A DNA stretch of 41,669 bases from an uncultured Eubacteriales bacterium (GCA_910583765.1 CAJTYS010000032.1:1-41669); one strand, 5' to 3'. Positions 17,200 to 25,980 are shown, numbered from the stretch's first letter. The notes: generated by a model from the letters alone, not told the origin. Made by a program: numbers and translations.

Positions 17200-18420
17200 T
17201 TACAGATCATCTCTGTTGACCGGACAGCTCATGCATCTTGGGCCGCCTCTTCCTCTGGAAAGTTCAGAGCTAGGCATGGTGATAACCTTGATTCCTTTCT
17301 TTTCCAAAAGTTCGTTGGTCACATAGTTTCTTTCATAAGTGATAACAGTCGCAGGCGCGATAGCCAGCGTGTTAGAGCCGTCATTCCACTGTTCTCTCTG
17401 TGCTGCCATGGCATCATCGCCTCCGCAGCGGATCAATTCAACAGCAGGAAGGTTCAATTCTGTGCTGAGGATCTTTTCCAGTTCGCCCTGCATGCTTTCA
17501 AAGTGGGCTTTTCCATCAGGACTCAGTGTGATTTCATAAATCTGAAGCGGTCCTTCGATTTCTGGATGAATGGTGAACTTGTCAAAGTCAACCATGGTGA
17601 ATACAGTGTCAAGGTGCATGAATGCTCTGCTCTTCGGAATATCGAACACCAGGATCTTTTTAAAGCTGGATTCTTTGAGGATGTTTTCCGCAAAGCGTTC
17701 GATGCCGCCTGCAGTGGTTCTCTGGCTCAAGCCAATGGCTACGATATCTTTTGACAATACCAGTACGTCTCCGCCTTCGATGGAGTATTCCTGATCATAG
17801 TCATACCACAGGTGCGAGCCTTCTGGCGCGAAGTCTTTGTTGTAACGATACATATAGCGCAGCAGCAAGGCTTCTCTTCTTCTGGCCGTGGTGCTCATGT
17901 GATGCACATTCAGACCGTTTCCTACGCAGGCACCCGGGTCCCTTGTAAAGTACAGGTTTGGCATTGGATCTGTGTAGTACGGGTAGCCGGAAGCGATATA
18001 GCTAGCCAGGGAGCCTTTGTTCTTTACTTCGATCTCATTTTTCTTGATCCCTGCGATGGCTTTTTCTACCAACTGTTTTGGTTCCATGCCCAGGAGGTAT
18101 TCTCTGACCACTTCCTGCGCTTCTTCTGAATAAATGCCGCTGTCCGCAATGAATTCTTCTACAAAGTTCTTTTTGATCTCATCTGTTTTCAGCGCTTTGG
18201 CTGTTTCGTCCACGTAATAAACGACTTCCACGCCGTTTTCCCTGAGGATCTCCGCGAAACGGTCGTGTTCCTTCTGGGCGATCTTCAAATACGGGATGTC
18301 ATCGAACAACAGACGTTCAAAATTGTCGGGAACCAGGCCTTCGATTTCGCCTCCCAATCTGTGGAGCAATACTTTGTTTAACTTTCCGATTTCAGAGTAA
18401 TTGTTAATTCCGGGTTTCAT
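17200..18420 (-). CDS. arcA: Arginine deiminase
   Basis: A 406-residue enzyme that hydrolyses arginine to citrulline and ammonia. The catalytic cysteine is C396 in GGPRCMSCP near the C-terminus. Other guanidino-group-modifying landmarks are NLYFTRDPG, the HLDTVFTMVD histidine and ELIRCGGDD. The start at 18420 follows GGAGG with seven-base spacing; an in-frame ATG at 18438 overlaps that site and is unlikely to be used. It sits between arcB and arcC, so the three steps are co-transcribed. Confidence 0.96.
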   Translation of the reverse strand: MKPGINNYSEIGKLNKVLLHRLGGEIEGLVPDNFERLLFDDIPYLKIAQKEHDRFAEILRENGVEVVYYVDETAKALKTDEIKKNFVEEFIADSGIYSEEAQEVVREYLLGMEPKQLVEKAIAGIKKNEIEVKNKGSLASYIASGYPYYTDPMPNLYFTRDPGACVGNGLNVHHMSTTARRREALLLRYMYRYNKDFAPEGSHLWYDYDQEYSIEGGDVLVLSKDIVAIGLSQRTTAGGIERFAENILKESSFKKILVFDIPKSRAFMHLDTVFTMVDFDKFTIHPEIEGPLQIYEITLSPDGKAHFESMQGELEKILSTELNLPAVELIRCGGDDAMAAQREQWNDGSNTLAIAPATVITYERNYVTNELLEKKGIKVITMPSSELSRGRGGPRCMSCPVNRDDL

Positions 18421-18455
18421 GATGGACCCTCCTCTCATTTTCCTCTTATCTGAGT

Positions 18456-19451
18456 CTAACCAATTGTAGCCACAATAACGGATTTGATGGTGTGCATTCT
18501 GTTTTCTGCTTCATCGAAGACTTTAGAATGCTTGCTGCGGAACACTTCGTCCGTGACTTCGCGGATGTCGTATCCCGCGTCTTTCTGGGTCTTTGCCATA
18601 GTGGTTTCAAAGTCATGGAAGGATGGCAGGCAGTGAAGGAAAATCACGTCTGGATTTTCTGTTGCCTTGATCATGTCCATGTCAATCCTGAACGGTGTCA
18701 GCAGTTTTACACGTTCTGGAATCTCTGCTTCTTCACCCATGGAGGCCCATACGTCAGCGTACAGCACGTCCGCGCCCTTCAAGCATGCCGGATCGCTGGA
18801 GATTTCAATAGTTGCGCCTGTTTCTTTCGCTACTTCCTGAACCTTTGCGATCACATCCTGATCCAGTTCTTTTGCCAGCACTTCAGGTCCGTATGCCACG
18901 TAATGCATGCCCATCTTCGCGCATCCGTACATCCAGGCATAACTCATGTTGTTTCTGATGTCGCCGCTGAACACGACTTTTACTCTGCTGAGAGGTTTTG
19001 CCACATGTTCTTCGATGGTCAGAATGTCAGCCAGGATCTGAGTCGGATGATCCACGTCTGTCAGGCCGTTCCATACTGGAACTCCAGCGTGTTTTGCCAG
19101 ATCTTCCACCACTGACTGCTTGTAGCCTCTGTATTCGATTCCATCGTAGAATCTGCCCAGCACCTTAGCTGTGTCTTCCAGAGATTCTTTCTTGCCCATC
19201 TGGGAGCTGCCGGAATCCAGGAATGTCACATGAGCGCCTTCATCAAGGCAAGCGACTTCAAACGCGCATCTTGTTCTTGTGGAAGTCTTTTCAAAGAGCA
19301 GAACCACGTTCTTTCCTTTCAATACTTCATTGTGGATGCCGGCTCTTTTCTTTGCTTTCAGATCATGAGCCAGATCCAGCATATAACGGATTTCTTCTGG
19401 TGTGAAATCCATGAGTGTTAAGAAACTTCTGCCTTTCAAATTTACTGCCAT
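18456..19451 (-). CDS. arcB: Ornithine carbamoyltransferase, catabolic arc-operon type
   Basis: A 331-residue transcarbamylase with the carbamoyl-phosphate motif STRTR (57-61), the ornithine-binding region and HCLP (273-276). In this setting, first gene of arcB-arcA-arcC, it works in the catabolic direction, splitting citrulline with phosphate into ornithine and carbamoyl phosphate. No arginine/ornithine antiporter (arcD) is in the operon, so transport must be encoded elsewhere. AAGGAG precedes the start. The 130-base upstream gap behind mocR holds direct repeats. Confidence 0.94.
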   Translation of the reverse strand: MAVNLKGRSFLTLMDFTPEEIRYMLDLAHDLKAKKRAGIHNEVLKGKNVVLLFEKTSTRTRCAFEVACLDEGAHVTFLDSGSSQMGKKESLEDTAKVLGRFYDGIEYRGYKQSVVEDLAKHAGVPVWNGLTDVDHPTQILADILTIEEHVAKPLSRVKVVFSGDIRNNMSYAWMYGCAKMGMHYVAYGPEVLAKELDQDVIAKVQEVAKETGATIEISSDPACLKGADVLYADVWASMGEEAEIPERVKLLTPFRIDMDMIKATENPDVIFLHCLPSFHDFETTMAKTQKDAGYDIREVTDEVFRSKHSKVFDEAENRMHTIKSVIVATIG

Positions 19452-19541
19452 TTTTCAATTCTCCTTTTCTTTCATTTCATTCATCAGAGTTATTTTGCCT
19501 GTCTTTAACAAAATAATACTATATTTATCCTAAAATAAAAA

Positions 19542-19575
19542 GTACCAGCACCCGTGTTTATCCGTGTACCAGCAC
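19542..19575. promoter_or_regulatory. Direct repeats upstream of the arc operon, candidate MocR site
   Basis: GTACCAGCAC occurs at 19542-19551 and 19566-19575, 24 bp apart, with CCGTGT repeated between (19552, 19562). The repeats lie just behind the mocR stop and about 90-125 bases upstream of arcB, next to an AT-rich stretch that could hold the arcB promoter. MocR/GabR-family proteins are known to bind direct repeats; use by this MocR is inference. Confidence 0.45.
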
Positions 19576-19581
19576 TTTGAT

Positions 19582-21063
19582 TTAAAGGGTCACAGGCTGA
19601 AAGCCGCTTTTTTTCTGAATTTTCTGCGCTGCCTTGATCAAAATTTTCATGCCTTTTTCGATTTGTTCTTCTGTTGGGTAAGAATAGTTGAGCCTGATAT
19701 AATTGCCACCCGGGTTTTTTTCCGGGAAAAACACGTCTCCTGGAATAAAGGCCAGCCCCTGTTTTTCCGTCTCCCGCATCAAAGCTGAAACACTCAGTTC
19801 TCCAGGCAGCTTCACCCACAGAAAAACGCCGCCCTTTGGCTTTCGGTAAGACAGACCCAGCTGCCCCGCCGCTGCGTCCAGATAGCCGCACATCAAATCC
19901 CGCTTTCTTTTATATGTAGTCCGAAAATGCTCCAGCTTGCTGAGGAAAGTCCCGTCCTTCAAGTATTGGCACGTCAGCTCTTGGGGCATCCAGTCCAGGG
20001 TCACTAGTCTGACAGAAACCATTTGGCTCAGGCTTTTGATCACTTCCCTGGGAGCCAGCATGAAGGAGATCCCCACTCCCGGCACTAAGGTCAGGGCAAA
20101 GGAATACATGTAGATCACATTCTGTCCTGGATCCATGGCTTTTAAAGAAGGGATTTTGTGTCCTTCAAAAAATAGTTCCGAAGCTTCATCGTCTTCTACA
20201 ATGGGCAGCCTATACTGATAGGAAAGCTCCAGCAGTTTTTTTCTCCGCGCCAAAGACAGGACGGCTCCAGTGGGATTGTGATAACTGCAGTTGACGTAAA
20301 TGAACTTTGGCTTGTGCATTTCAATGAGAGGCTCTAAGTTGTCACAGATCATGCCATTTTCATCCATGGGCACGGTGATAATCTCCGCGCCTGCCAGTTC
20401 GATGGCCCGATAAACGTCAGGAGACGTGCTTTCTTCTGTGAGGATCTTGTCGCCAGGAGAAAGAAGCAGGGTCACTAGAAAATCCAGGGCCTGGTTGTTT
20501 TCTGAAAAGATCTGGACTTGTCCTGGGTTGGTCAGCACTCCTTTTGTGCGCATGAAAGCCGTGATCTCTGCCCGCAGCTCCAGGTCTCCCTGATAAGGCG
20601 TATAAAAGTACGAAGGCCTGTTTCCCGCAGAAAGAATCCGTGCCAGGCAGTCTGCCACTTCTTTCTGGCTGTACACGTCCCGATCTGCCATGCCAGCGGC
20701 AAAAGAGATCTTGCTCTCTGCTTGGGATTTGAGGAACATTTCATCAAAAGCGCTGCCCATCTCCATATATTGCTGTTTCATGATGCCCTGCCAATTGACT
20801 GCTTTTCTCTTTTTCTGCTCCGTCTGCTTGTAGTCCACCTGGTAGCCCACCCCCTGATAGGAGGTGATCAGACCATCGGCTTTCAGTTCGTTGTAAGCCC
20901 TGACAATGGTATTCCGATGGAGCTCCAGGTCTTTTGCTAAGATCCGCTCCGAAGGCAGGGCATAGCTGTCCACCAGTTCTCCTTTGATGATCTTTTCTTT
21001 GATCTGAGTGGCGATCTGAAGATAAACAGGGGTCTTTAGCTTTTTGTCAATGGACAGATTCAT
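19582..21063 (-). CDS. MocR/GabR-family regulator lacking the PLP-binding lysine
   Basis: A 493-residue fusion of a GntR-type winged helix (residues 1-75: PVYLQIATQIKEKIIKG, then ALPSERILAKDLELHRNTI) and a class I aminotransferase-like domain. Family members bind PLP through a lysine in a motif like SFSKTLxPGLRxG. Here the matching stretch is YSFALTLVPGVGISF, with leucine 324 in the lysine position. The EDDYDSE motif is EDDEASE (E290-E296), so the ring-contacting tyrosine is also lost. The C-terminal YIRLNY arginine remains. The frame is intact, so this looks like a regulator that no longer forms the PLP aldimine rather than a decayed gene. It overlaps the THUMP methyltransferase gene by 17 bases and lies directly ahead of arcB. 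Confidence 0.88.
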   Translation of the reverse strand: MNLSIDKKLKTPVYLQIATQIKEKIIKGELVDSYALPSERILAKDLELHRNTIVRAYNELKADGLITSYQGVGYQVDYKQTEQKKRKAVNWQGIMKQQYMEMGSAFDEMFLKSQAESKISFAAGMADRDVYSQKEVADCLARILSAGNRPSYFYTPYQGDLELRAEITAFMRTKGVLTNPGQVQIFSENNQALDFLVTLLLSPGDKILTEESTSPDVYRAIELAGAEIITVPMDENGMICDNLEPLIEMHKPKFIYVNCSYHNPTGAVLSLARRKKLLELSYQYRLPIVEDDEASELFFEGHKIPSLKAMDPGQNVIYMYSFALTLVPGVGISFMLAPREVIKSLSQMVSVRLVTLDWMPQELTCQYLKDGTFLSKLEHFRTTYKRKRDLMCGYLDAAAGQLGLSYRKPKGGVFLWVKLPGELSVSALMRETEKQGLAFIPGDVFFPEKNPGGNYIRLNYSYPTEEQIEKGMKILIKAAQKIQKKSGFQPVTL

Positions 21064-22198
21064 GTTTCCCTTCCTTTTTCCCGTGGAATTGGTAATAACA
21101 TACTTCCAGCCTGCCGTTGTAAAGCTTTCGCCTCCGGTCCGCCGGCCGCCCCATGATAGCCGCTTCTGCCTCTTTATCTGTGGTCACTAGGAACAGAGAC
21201 CAGCCTGGATTGTTTTTCATATGATCCTTTAGGCTTTGATAAATATGACGGATTGCCTTTTCATCTCCGATCCGTTCTCCATAAGGCGGGTTCGCGATGA
21301 TGATGCCGTTTGTTTCTTCTCCAGGCTCCAGCTCGCTGATGTCCATGATATGAAAATCAATGCAATCGTCCACGCCTGCTTCAATGGCATTTTCTCTGGC
21401 AGCTCTAATGGCCTTTTTGCTGATGTCCGAACCTTGGATCCGCAGCTCTGCCTCATAATCCACAGACCTGTAGGCTGCCTGCCGCTCTTCTTTCCATATG
21501 GACTCGGGGATTAGTTCCCAGCCTTCCGCAGCGAACTCTCTGCTCAGTCCTGGCGCGATGTTCCTGCCAATCATAGCAGCTTCAATGGGAATGGTCCCAG
21601 AGCCGCAGCAAGGATCCACCAGGAGCCTCCCTGCTTTCCAAAAGGTCAGCTGAACCATGGCCGCTGCCAACGTCTCTTTAATGGGCGCCGCCACGTCCGC
21701 TGTCCGGTATCCCCGTTTATGTAGTCCTGTGCCGCTGGTGTCCACAGTGATGGTGGCTCGGTCCTTGAGCAGCGTTACCTTTACCGTATATTCGGCGCCG
21801 GTTTCTTCAAAACGGTCGATCCCATAACAATCCCGCAGCCGCTCCACAATGGCCTTTTTGGTGATGCTCTGACAGCTGGGAACGCTGTGGAGCTGAGATT
21901 TCACCGAGGTCCCTGTAACCGTGAACTTGCCGTCAGGGGGGATCAGCTCTTCCCAACTGATCCCTTTTACCTGCTGAAACAATTCTTCAAAGGTCAGGGC
22001 CGTGAATTCTCCCATTTTCAGCAATATCCGGTCCGCGGAGCGAAGCCACAAATTGCTCCTGACAATGGCTCGCTCGTCCCCCAGATAAGTGACTTTTCCA
22101 TCTTCTGTTTTTAATATTTTATAGCCTAAATTCTGTATTTCTCTTTTTACTACAGCTTCCAGCCCAAAGGTGGCTGTGGCGATCAATTCCAGCTTCAA
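21047..22198 (-). CDS. THUMP-domain RNA methyltransferase (RlmL/YpsC-like)
   Basis: A 383-residue class I SAM-dependent methyltransferase. An N-terminal ferredoxin-like/THUMP part (about 1-155) is followed by a Rossmann domain with DPCCGSGTIPIEAA (SAM-binding) and the catalytic NPPYGERI typical of guanine-N2 methylation of 23S rRNA. Translation starts at TTG 22198, overlapping the mreB stop (TTGA), with GGGAG upstream. It is thus translationally coupled to mreB and overlaps mocR at its other end. It lacks the second methyltransferase domain of E. coli RlmL, as usual for Firmicutes. Confidence 0.88.
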   Translation of the reverse strand: MKLELIATATFGLEAVVKREIQNLGYKILKTEDGKVTYLGDERAIVRSNLWLRSADRILLKMGEFTALTFEELFQQVKGISWEELIPPDGKFTVTGTSVKSQLHSVPSCQSITKKAIVERLRDCYGIDRFEETGAEYTVKVTLLKDRATITVDTSGTGLHKRGYRTADVAAPIKETLAAAMVQLTFWKAGRLLVDPCCGSGTIPIEAAMIGRNIAPGLSREFAAEGWELIPESIWKEERQAAYRSVDYEAELRIQGSDISKKAIRAARENAIEAGVDDCIDFHIMDISELEPGEETNGIIIANPPYGERIGDEKAIRHIYQSLKDHMKNNPGWSLFLVTTDKEAEAAIMGRPADRRRKLYNGRLEVCYYQFHGKKEGKHESVH

Positions 22199-23217
22199 AT
22201 ATAAGTCTCCCTTCTGTTCATTTGACTTCGTTTAATGACATCAATGTTGTTCAGGGCTTCCCCTGTGCCAATGGCCACGCAGGATTTCGCGTCTTCCGCG
22301 ACCCTGGTCTTGATGCCGGTCCGTTCTTGGATCCGCCTATCAATGCCCCACAAATACGCGCCTCCTCCTGTAAGGACGATGCCGGAGCTGCTAATGTCCG
22401 CGGCGAGTTCCGGCGGCGTGCGTTCCAGCACATTATGGACGGATTCGCATATGATGGTCAGAGGCTCGTCCAGGGCTTCCATGATCTCTTCGGAAGTAAC
22501 GTACATGGTCTTAGGAAGTCCAGTCACCAGATCCCGCCCCTTACATTCCACGGAAACGCTCTCTTCCCTTGGATAAGCGGTGCCAATGCGGATCTTCAGG
22601 TCCTCCGCGGTCCGCTCTCCTACGTAAAGGCTGTGGTTTTTGCGCATGAATTTAATGATTGCCTCATCAAAACGGTCGCCAGCCACCTTTTCCGACACGC
22701 TGGTGACAATGCCGCCCATGGAGATCACGGCAATGTCTGTGGTCCCGCCTCCAATATCAATGATCATCACTCCATCCGGCCTGGAAATGTCAAGGCCCGC
22801 TCCAATGGCCGCTGCCACCGGCTCTTCCATGAGAAACACGGATTTTCCTCCTGCCTGGGAAGCCGCTTCCCTGACTGCCCGTTTTTCCACTTCCGTCACT
22901 CCGCTAGGCACGCACACCATGAGCTTGGGGCGGAAAAACCGGCTGCTGCCGCAAGCCTTTCTGATGAAATATTTCAGCATCCGTTCGGTCATGTCGTAAT
23001 CGGAAATGACCCCGTCCCGAAGGGGCCTGACAGCCACGATCCTGGCAGGCGTCCGCCCCAGCATTTCTCTGGCCTCTTCCCCCACAGCCAGGATCTCGTT
23101 GGTGTCCTTGTCTATGGCTACGACCGAGGGTTCGTTGAGCACGATCCCCTGTCCTTTGATGTACACTAATACATTGGCCGTCCCCAGGTCAATGCCTACT
23201 TCCTCTGTGAATCCCAA
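22195..23217 (-). CDS. mreB: MreB/Mbl-type bacterial actin
   Basis: A 340-residue rod-shape protein with actin-fold nucleotide motifs: phosphate 1 GIDLGTANVLVY, connect 1 region EEPVAAAIGAGL, phosphate 2 IDIGGGTTDIAVI and adenosine GIVLTGGGAYLWGID. It organises lateral wall synthesis at the membrane. The start is TTG at 23217 with GGAGG seven bases upstream. It lies next to spoIIID, the neighbour of mbl in Bacillus, so it is likely the Mbl paralog, but here the two genes are divergent. The THUMP methyltransferase is coupled downstream. Confidence 0.93.
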   Translation of the reverse strand: MGFTEEVGIDLGTANVLVYIKGQGIVLNEPSVVAIDKDTNEILAVGEEAREMLGRTPARIVAVRPLRDGVISDYDMTERMLKYFIRKACGSSRFFRPKLMVCVPSGVTEVEKRAVREAASQAGGKSVFLMEEPVAAAIGAGLDISRPDGVMIIDIGGGTTDIAVISMGGIVTSVSEKVAGDRFDEAIIKFMRKNHSLYVGERTAEDLKIRIGTAYPREESVSVECKGRDLVTGLPKTMYVTSEEIMEALDEPLTIICESVHNVLERTPPELAADISSSGIVLTGGGAYLWGIDRRIQERTGIKTRVAEDAKSCVAIGTGEALNNIDVIKRSQMNRRETYI

Positions 23218-23475
23218 TTTGTTACCTCCTCTATTCTAGCAGTTTGAACTTAGTTTTGCCATAAAATCAGGAAAATATGATATTTTTTTCATTAAAACCT
23301 GGAAGAATTCCTGGAATAAAAGCAGGCAGGCGGCCATATGGCAGCGCCTCTCATGTATTTTTTCCTGCTCTTGCCGAAAATAAGCATAACCTTCTTACCT
23401 GCCACATATATTGTGAATATCAAAATGGTTAAATTTAGCTGTTAAATCTTACAAGAGGTGGTGAAGGGGCTTAAC

Positions 23476-23730
23476 ATGAAGGATTACATAGAAGAGAGAG
23501 TATTGGAACTGGCTGGCTACATTTTGGAAACAGGCGCCACAGTTCGGCAGGCAGCAAGAAAATTTCGCGTTTCCAAATCCACAGTACATAAGGACATCAC
23601 GGAACGACTCCTTGAGATAAATCCCGGTCTGGCAGCTCAAGTCAAAGCGGTTCTAGATAACAACAAGGCTGAGCGCCACATACGGGGCGGCCTTGCCACA
23701 AAAGAAAAATACCAACACGCAGAAGAATAA
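23476..23730 (+). CDS. spoIIID: Sporulation transcription factor SpoIIID
   Basis: An 84-residue DNA-binding protein with the family signature DYIEERVLELAGYILETGAT, then VRQAARKFRVSKSTVHKDIT (helix-turn-helix) and the basic tail RHIRGGLATKEKY. It controls mother-cell genes during sporulation, and its presence marks the organism as a spore former. The ATG at 23476 has AAGGGG at good spacing; two GTG codons upstream in frame are less likely. The stretch CATATATT at 23404 might be part of a sigma-E promoter, but the -35 is poor. Divergent from mreB. Confidence 0.93.
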   Translation: MKDYIEERVLELAGYILETGATVRQAARKFRVSKSTVHKDITERLLEINPGLAAQVKAVLDNNKAERHIRGGLATKEKYQHAEE

Positions 23731-23748
23731 AGCCTGTTGAAATCACGG

Positions 23749-23795
23749 AAAAACCGCCGTGCTGACATGTTGAAATTGTCGGTGCGGCGGTTTTT
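23749..23795. terminator. Bidirectional terminator between spoIIID and the AraC gene
   Basis: AAAAACCGCCG (23749-23759) pairs with CGGCGGTTTTT (23785-23795); the inner GCTGAC/GTCGGT extends the stem. T runs exist on both strands, serving the convergent genes. Confidence 0.88.
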
Positions 23796-23848
23796 GACGG
23801 GAAAAGCAGATGGTTCAAAACCTGTTTCTTCCACCCCCTGCCAAGGGA

Positions 23849-24694
23849 TCACTTTTTCACCACAGGTATCCACACTTCATACTGTGCGTTCTGCGGGTCG
23901 GGATTCAAGTAAACCTCCACATCAGGAGCATTGCCATATTCGTATCCCGAAGTTGGCAGCCATTCTGTCACAATGCGCCTCTCCAACTCTTGGATAGACT
24001 GATTCGTGCCTCCTCCAGAAAAGATCGCCCAGGTAGCGGCCGGCACAAGGTATTCTTCAAAATCCTCCTTTGCCTGTGAACTGGACACTGCGATATAATA
24101 CTTCCATGGCTCCGTGCCATTGCAGGCGCTGACACCTAACACGCCCATAGGCTGCGCGTCCATCATGCTGCTCAATCTTTGCAGTGTTCCATCCGAAGAG
24201 ATTTCCTGCCACTTTGAGGGAATGACCGTAAAATTTTTTTCAATGTCTTTGTGCAGCGGCACAGAGACGCCTACAATGCGGAAAGCGTCTTTTGTTTCAA
24301 TTCGATAATTCATTTCTTCCACTCCTTTGACTGTGATTTTAAATTGGATAGGCGGAAAGGATTTCACGGACACGCCTTCATTCTTCACAGCTGACGGGGC
24401 AATTCCATGGACAGACTGAAAGGCTCTGTTGAACGCAGTGGGAGAACGATACCCGTATTTGTCAGCCACATCAATGATTTTCATGCCCTTTCCCTGCAAG
24501 TCCACGGCGGCAAGTGACATTTTCCTTCTGCGAACATACTCAGACAAAGGGATCCCCGCCATATAAGTGAACATTCTCTGAAAATGGTAGGAAGAGCAGC
24601 AGGCGATCCGCCCCAGTTGCTCGTAATCCACTTCATCCGTCAAATGCTCCTCAATATGGCTAATTGCTTGATTGAGTTTTTCTATCCATTCCAT
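23849..24694 (-). CDS. AraC-family regulator with C-terminal GyrI-like effector domain
   Basis: A 281-residue regulator. Residues 1-105 are an AraC double helix-turn-helix (YHFQRMFTYMAGIPLSEYVR, then VADKYGYRSPTAFNRAF), and residues about 125-281 a GyrI-like/AraC_E_bind domain (MNYRIETKDAFRIVGVSV, then LPTSGYEYGNAPDVEVY). Proteins of this build (Rob/BltR-like) sense small lipophilic compounds and activate efflux or detoxification genes. The next gene on the same strand upstream is a flavodoxin-fold reductase, a possible target. GAGGAGG precedes the start. Confidence 0.9.
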   Translation of the reverse strand: MEWIEKLNQAISHIEEHLTDEVDYEQLGRIACCSSYHFQRMFTYMAGIPLSEYVRRRKMSLAAVDLQGKGMKIIDVADKYGYRSPTAFNRAFQSVHGIAPSAVKNEGVSVKSFPPIQFKITVKGVEEMNYRIETKDAFRIVGVSVPLHKDIEKNFTVIPSKWQEISSDGTLQRLSSMMDAQPMGVLGVSACNGTEPWKYYIAVSSSQAKEDFEEYLVPAATWAIFSGGGTNQSIQELERRIVTEWLPTSGYEYGNAPDVEVYLNPDPQNAQYEVWIPVVKK

Positions 24695-24799
24695 AACGTG
24701 AAATCCTCCTCACAGTCTCTAGTATATCTTACGATTCTGCTTTTTTCCTCTTAATCTCTGCACGAAAAAGAGAGTTCACAGCTTTGTCTGTCCTTTTGA

Positions 24800-25417
24800 T
24801 TATCTGATAAAATTTGTCCGTATCATGCTTTCCTGCTGAGGAAGCCCATATTTTTCTTTGCCCAGCTGGATGCTCTTCATCAAAAATGTCATGTTCTCTG
24901 CCAGCGTCCGCATCATCTGCAAGCCCTCACCATCCTGAGAAGCTTCCTCTGCGCTGCAGCCGTGCAGCCCGTTCCAGTACTGCCCGGAAACAACCGGCAT
25001 CCCGCAAATGGTGAAATACTTGTTCAGTTCATCAAAAGTGGCTGTGATTCCTCCTCGCCTGGCAGTGGCCAGCGCTGCGCCCACTTTCATGGATTTGTCA
25101 AAATGAGTGCTGTAAAACAAGCGATCCAGCAAAGCCACCATGGTTCCATTGGCAGACGCATAGTAAACTGGGCTGGAAATCACCAGTCCGTCTGCTGCTT
25201 CAAACTTTGGCGCGATTTCATTGACAAGATCCTCAAACACGCATTTTCCCGTATCTGCGCAGGAGCCGCAGGCGATACATCCCCGAATCGCCGCTGTTCC
25301 TACGGAAACCATTTCTGTCTCTATTCCATTTTTCATAAAAATCCGTTCCATTTCCCGCAGCGCTGCGTTTCCCACGCCCCTCTCATGGGGACTTCCATTG
25401 ATCATGAGCACTTTCAT
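24800..25417 (-). CDS. Flavodoxin-fold NAD(P)H-dependent FMN reductase / iron-sulfur flavoprotein-like
   Basis: A 205-residue protein of the NADPH-dependent FMN reductase superfamily. The FMN phosphate loop is INGSPHERGVGNAAL (residues 6-20), followed by a small cysteine group CIACGSCADTGKC that may hold an Fe-S cluster or be redox-active, and the second flavin contact SSPVYYASANGTMVALLDR. It likely reduces flavin or quinone-type substrates in the cytosol. GGAGG stands 10 bases ahead of the start. The AraC-GyrI regulator follows on the same strand after 105 bases. Confidence 0.85.
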   Translation of the reverse strand: MKVLMINGSPHERGVGNAALREMERIFMKNGIETEMVSVGTAAIRGCIACGSCADTGKCVFEDLVNEIAPKFEAADGLVISSPVYYASANGTMVALLDRLFYSTHFDKSMKVGAALATARRGGITATFDELNKYFTICGMPVVSGQYWNGLHGCSAEEASQDGEGLQMMRTLAENMTFLMKSIQLGKEKYGLPQQESMIRTNFIR

Positions 25418-25632
25418 AACTAATATGCCTCCTTGTCAGCTTCTAAAATTTTAATGTTGCTTTCACAGGTTTGCTGCCTATCAAAACCGCCAAAGATCCA
25501 GTCCGGCAGCTGGCCCTTCTCCCTGTGCTTTCTCTATTATTATATCTATGTTTTCCTTCATGTCCAATACCTAGCATGGATACGCCAGCATTGGAAAAAC
25601 GAATATCACAGGCACCAATAGACGGTTCAGCG
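25418..25632. other. Gene-free stretch behind the CatA-like fragment
   Basis: Short open frames on both strands here have no family similarity and no consistent ribosome binding site. A 26-codon minus-strand frame (start MKENIDIIIEKAQGEGPAAG) might be a relic of something but cannot be assigned. Confidence 0.4.
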
Positions 25633-25782
25633 CTGAGCAAAAAAACTCTGCGGCTTTTCCCCCAATCGCCCTGCCGCTTCAAAGGTCACGCAGAACGCCG
25701 ATTCCACGCTGTCTCTGAATACCATGCAGCGCATTGCTCTGTTCCAATTCTTCTCATTGATCGATTTGTAATGATTTTCCAT
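25633..25782 (-). pseudogene. N-terminal fragment of a CatA-like O-acetyltransferase
   Basis: From ATG 25782 (AAGGAG upstream) the minus strand reads MENHYKSINEKNWNRAMRCM followed by VFRDSVESAFCVTFE, which resembles the N-terminus of chloramphenicol-acetyltransferase-like (CatA family) proteins. After CVTFE the similarity ends, and a stop follows 17 codons later at 25633. None of the catalytic histidine region (HHxxxDG) can be found downstream. The fragment therefore is a deletion remnant with its ribosome binding site kept. Confidence 0.55.
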
Positions 25783-25980
25783 ATGTTTACTCCTTCATCA
25801 CATTCCCCATCAGTATATTCCCGCAGCGGAAAAAAATCAAGACACGATCAAATGGAAGCAGAGAAAGCAATTCTTCATACGAACCGCCTGCCTAGATGAA
25901 TGGATTCCCTCTTTTCTTTTTGTATACAAGTGACGCATAGGAAGAAGAAAAAAACACATCAGGAAAAATACGGAATTCCA
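25783..25980. other. Gene-free stretch upstream of the Rpn gene
   Basis: No credible gene. The open frames have no ribosome binding sites at sensible spacing. The end of the stretch leads into the promoter of the Rpn nuclease gene. Confidence 0.4.

Noticed and set aside
22222..23169. Long plus-strand open frame of 315 codons opposite mreB
   Set aside because: It is the antisense shadow of mreB; composition is His/Asp/Pro-rich with no family motif and no ribosome binding site.
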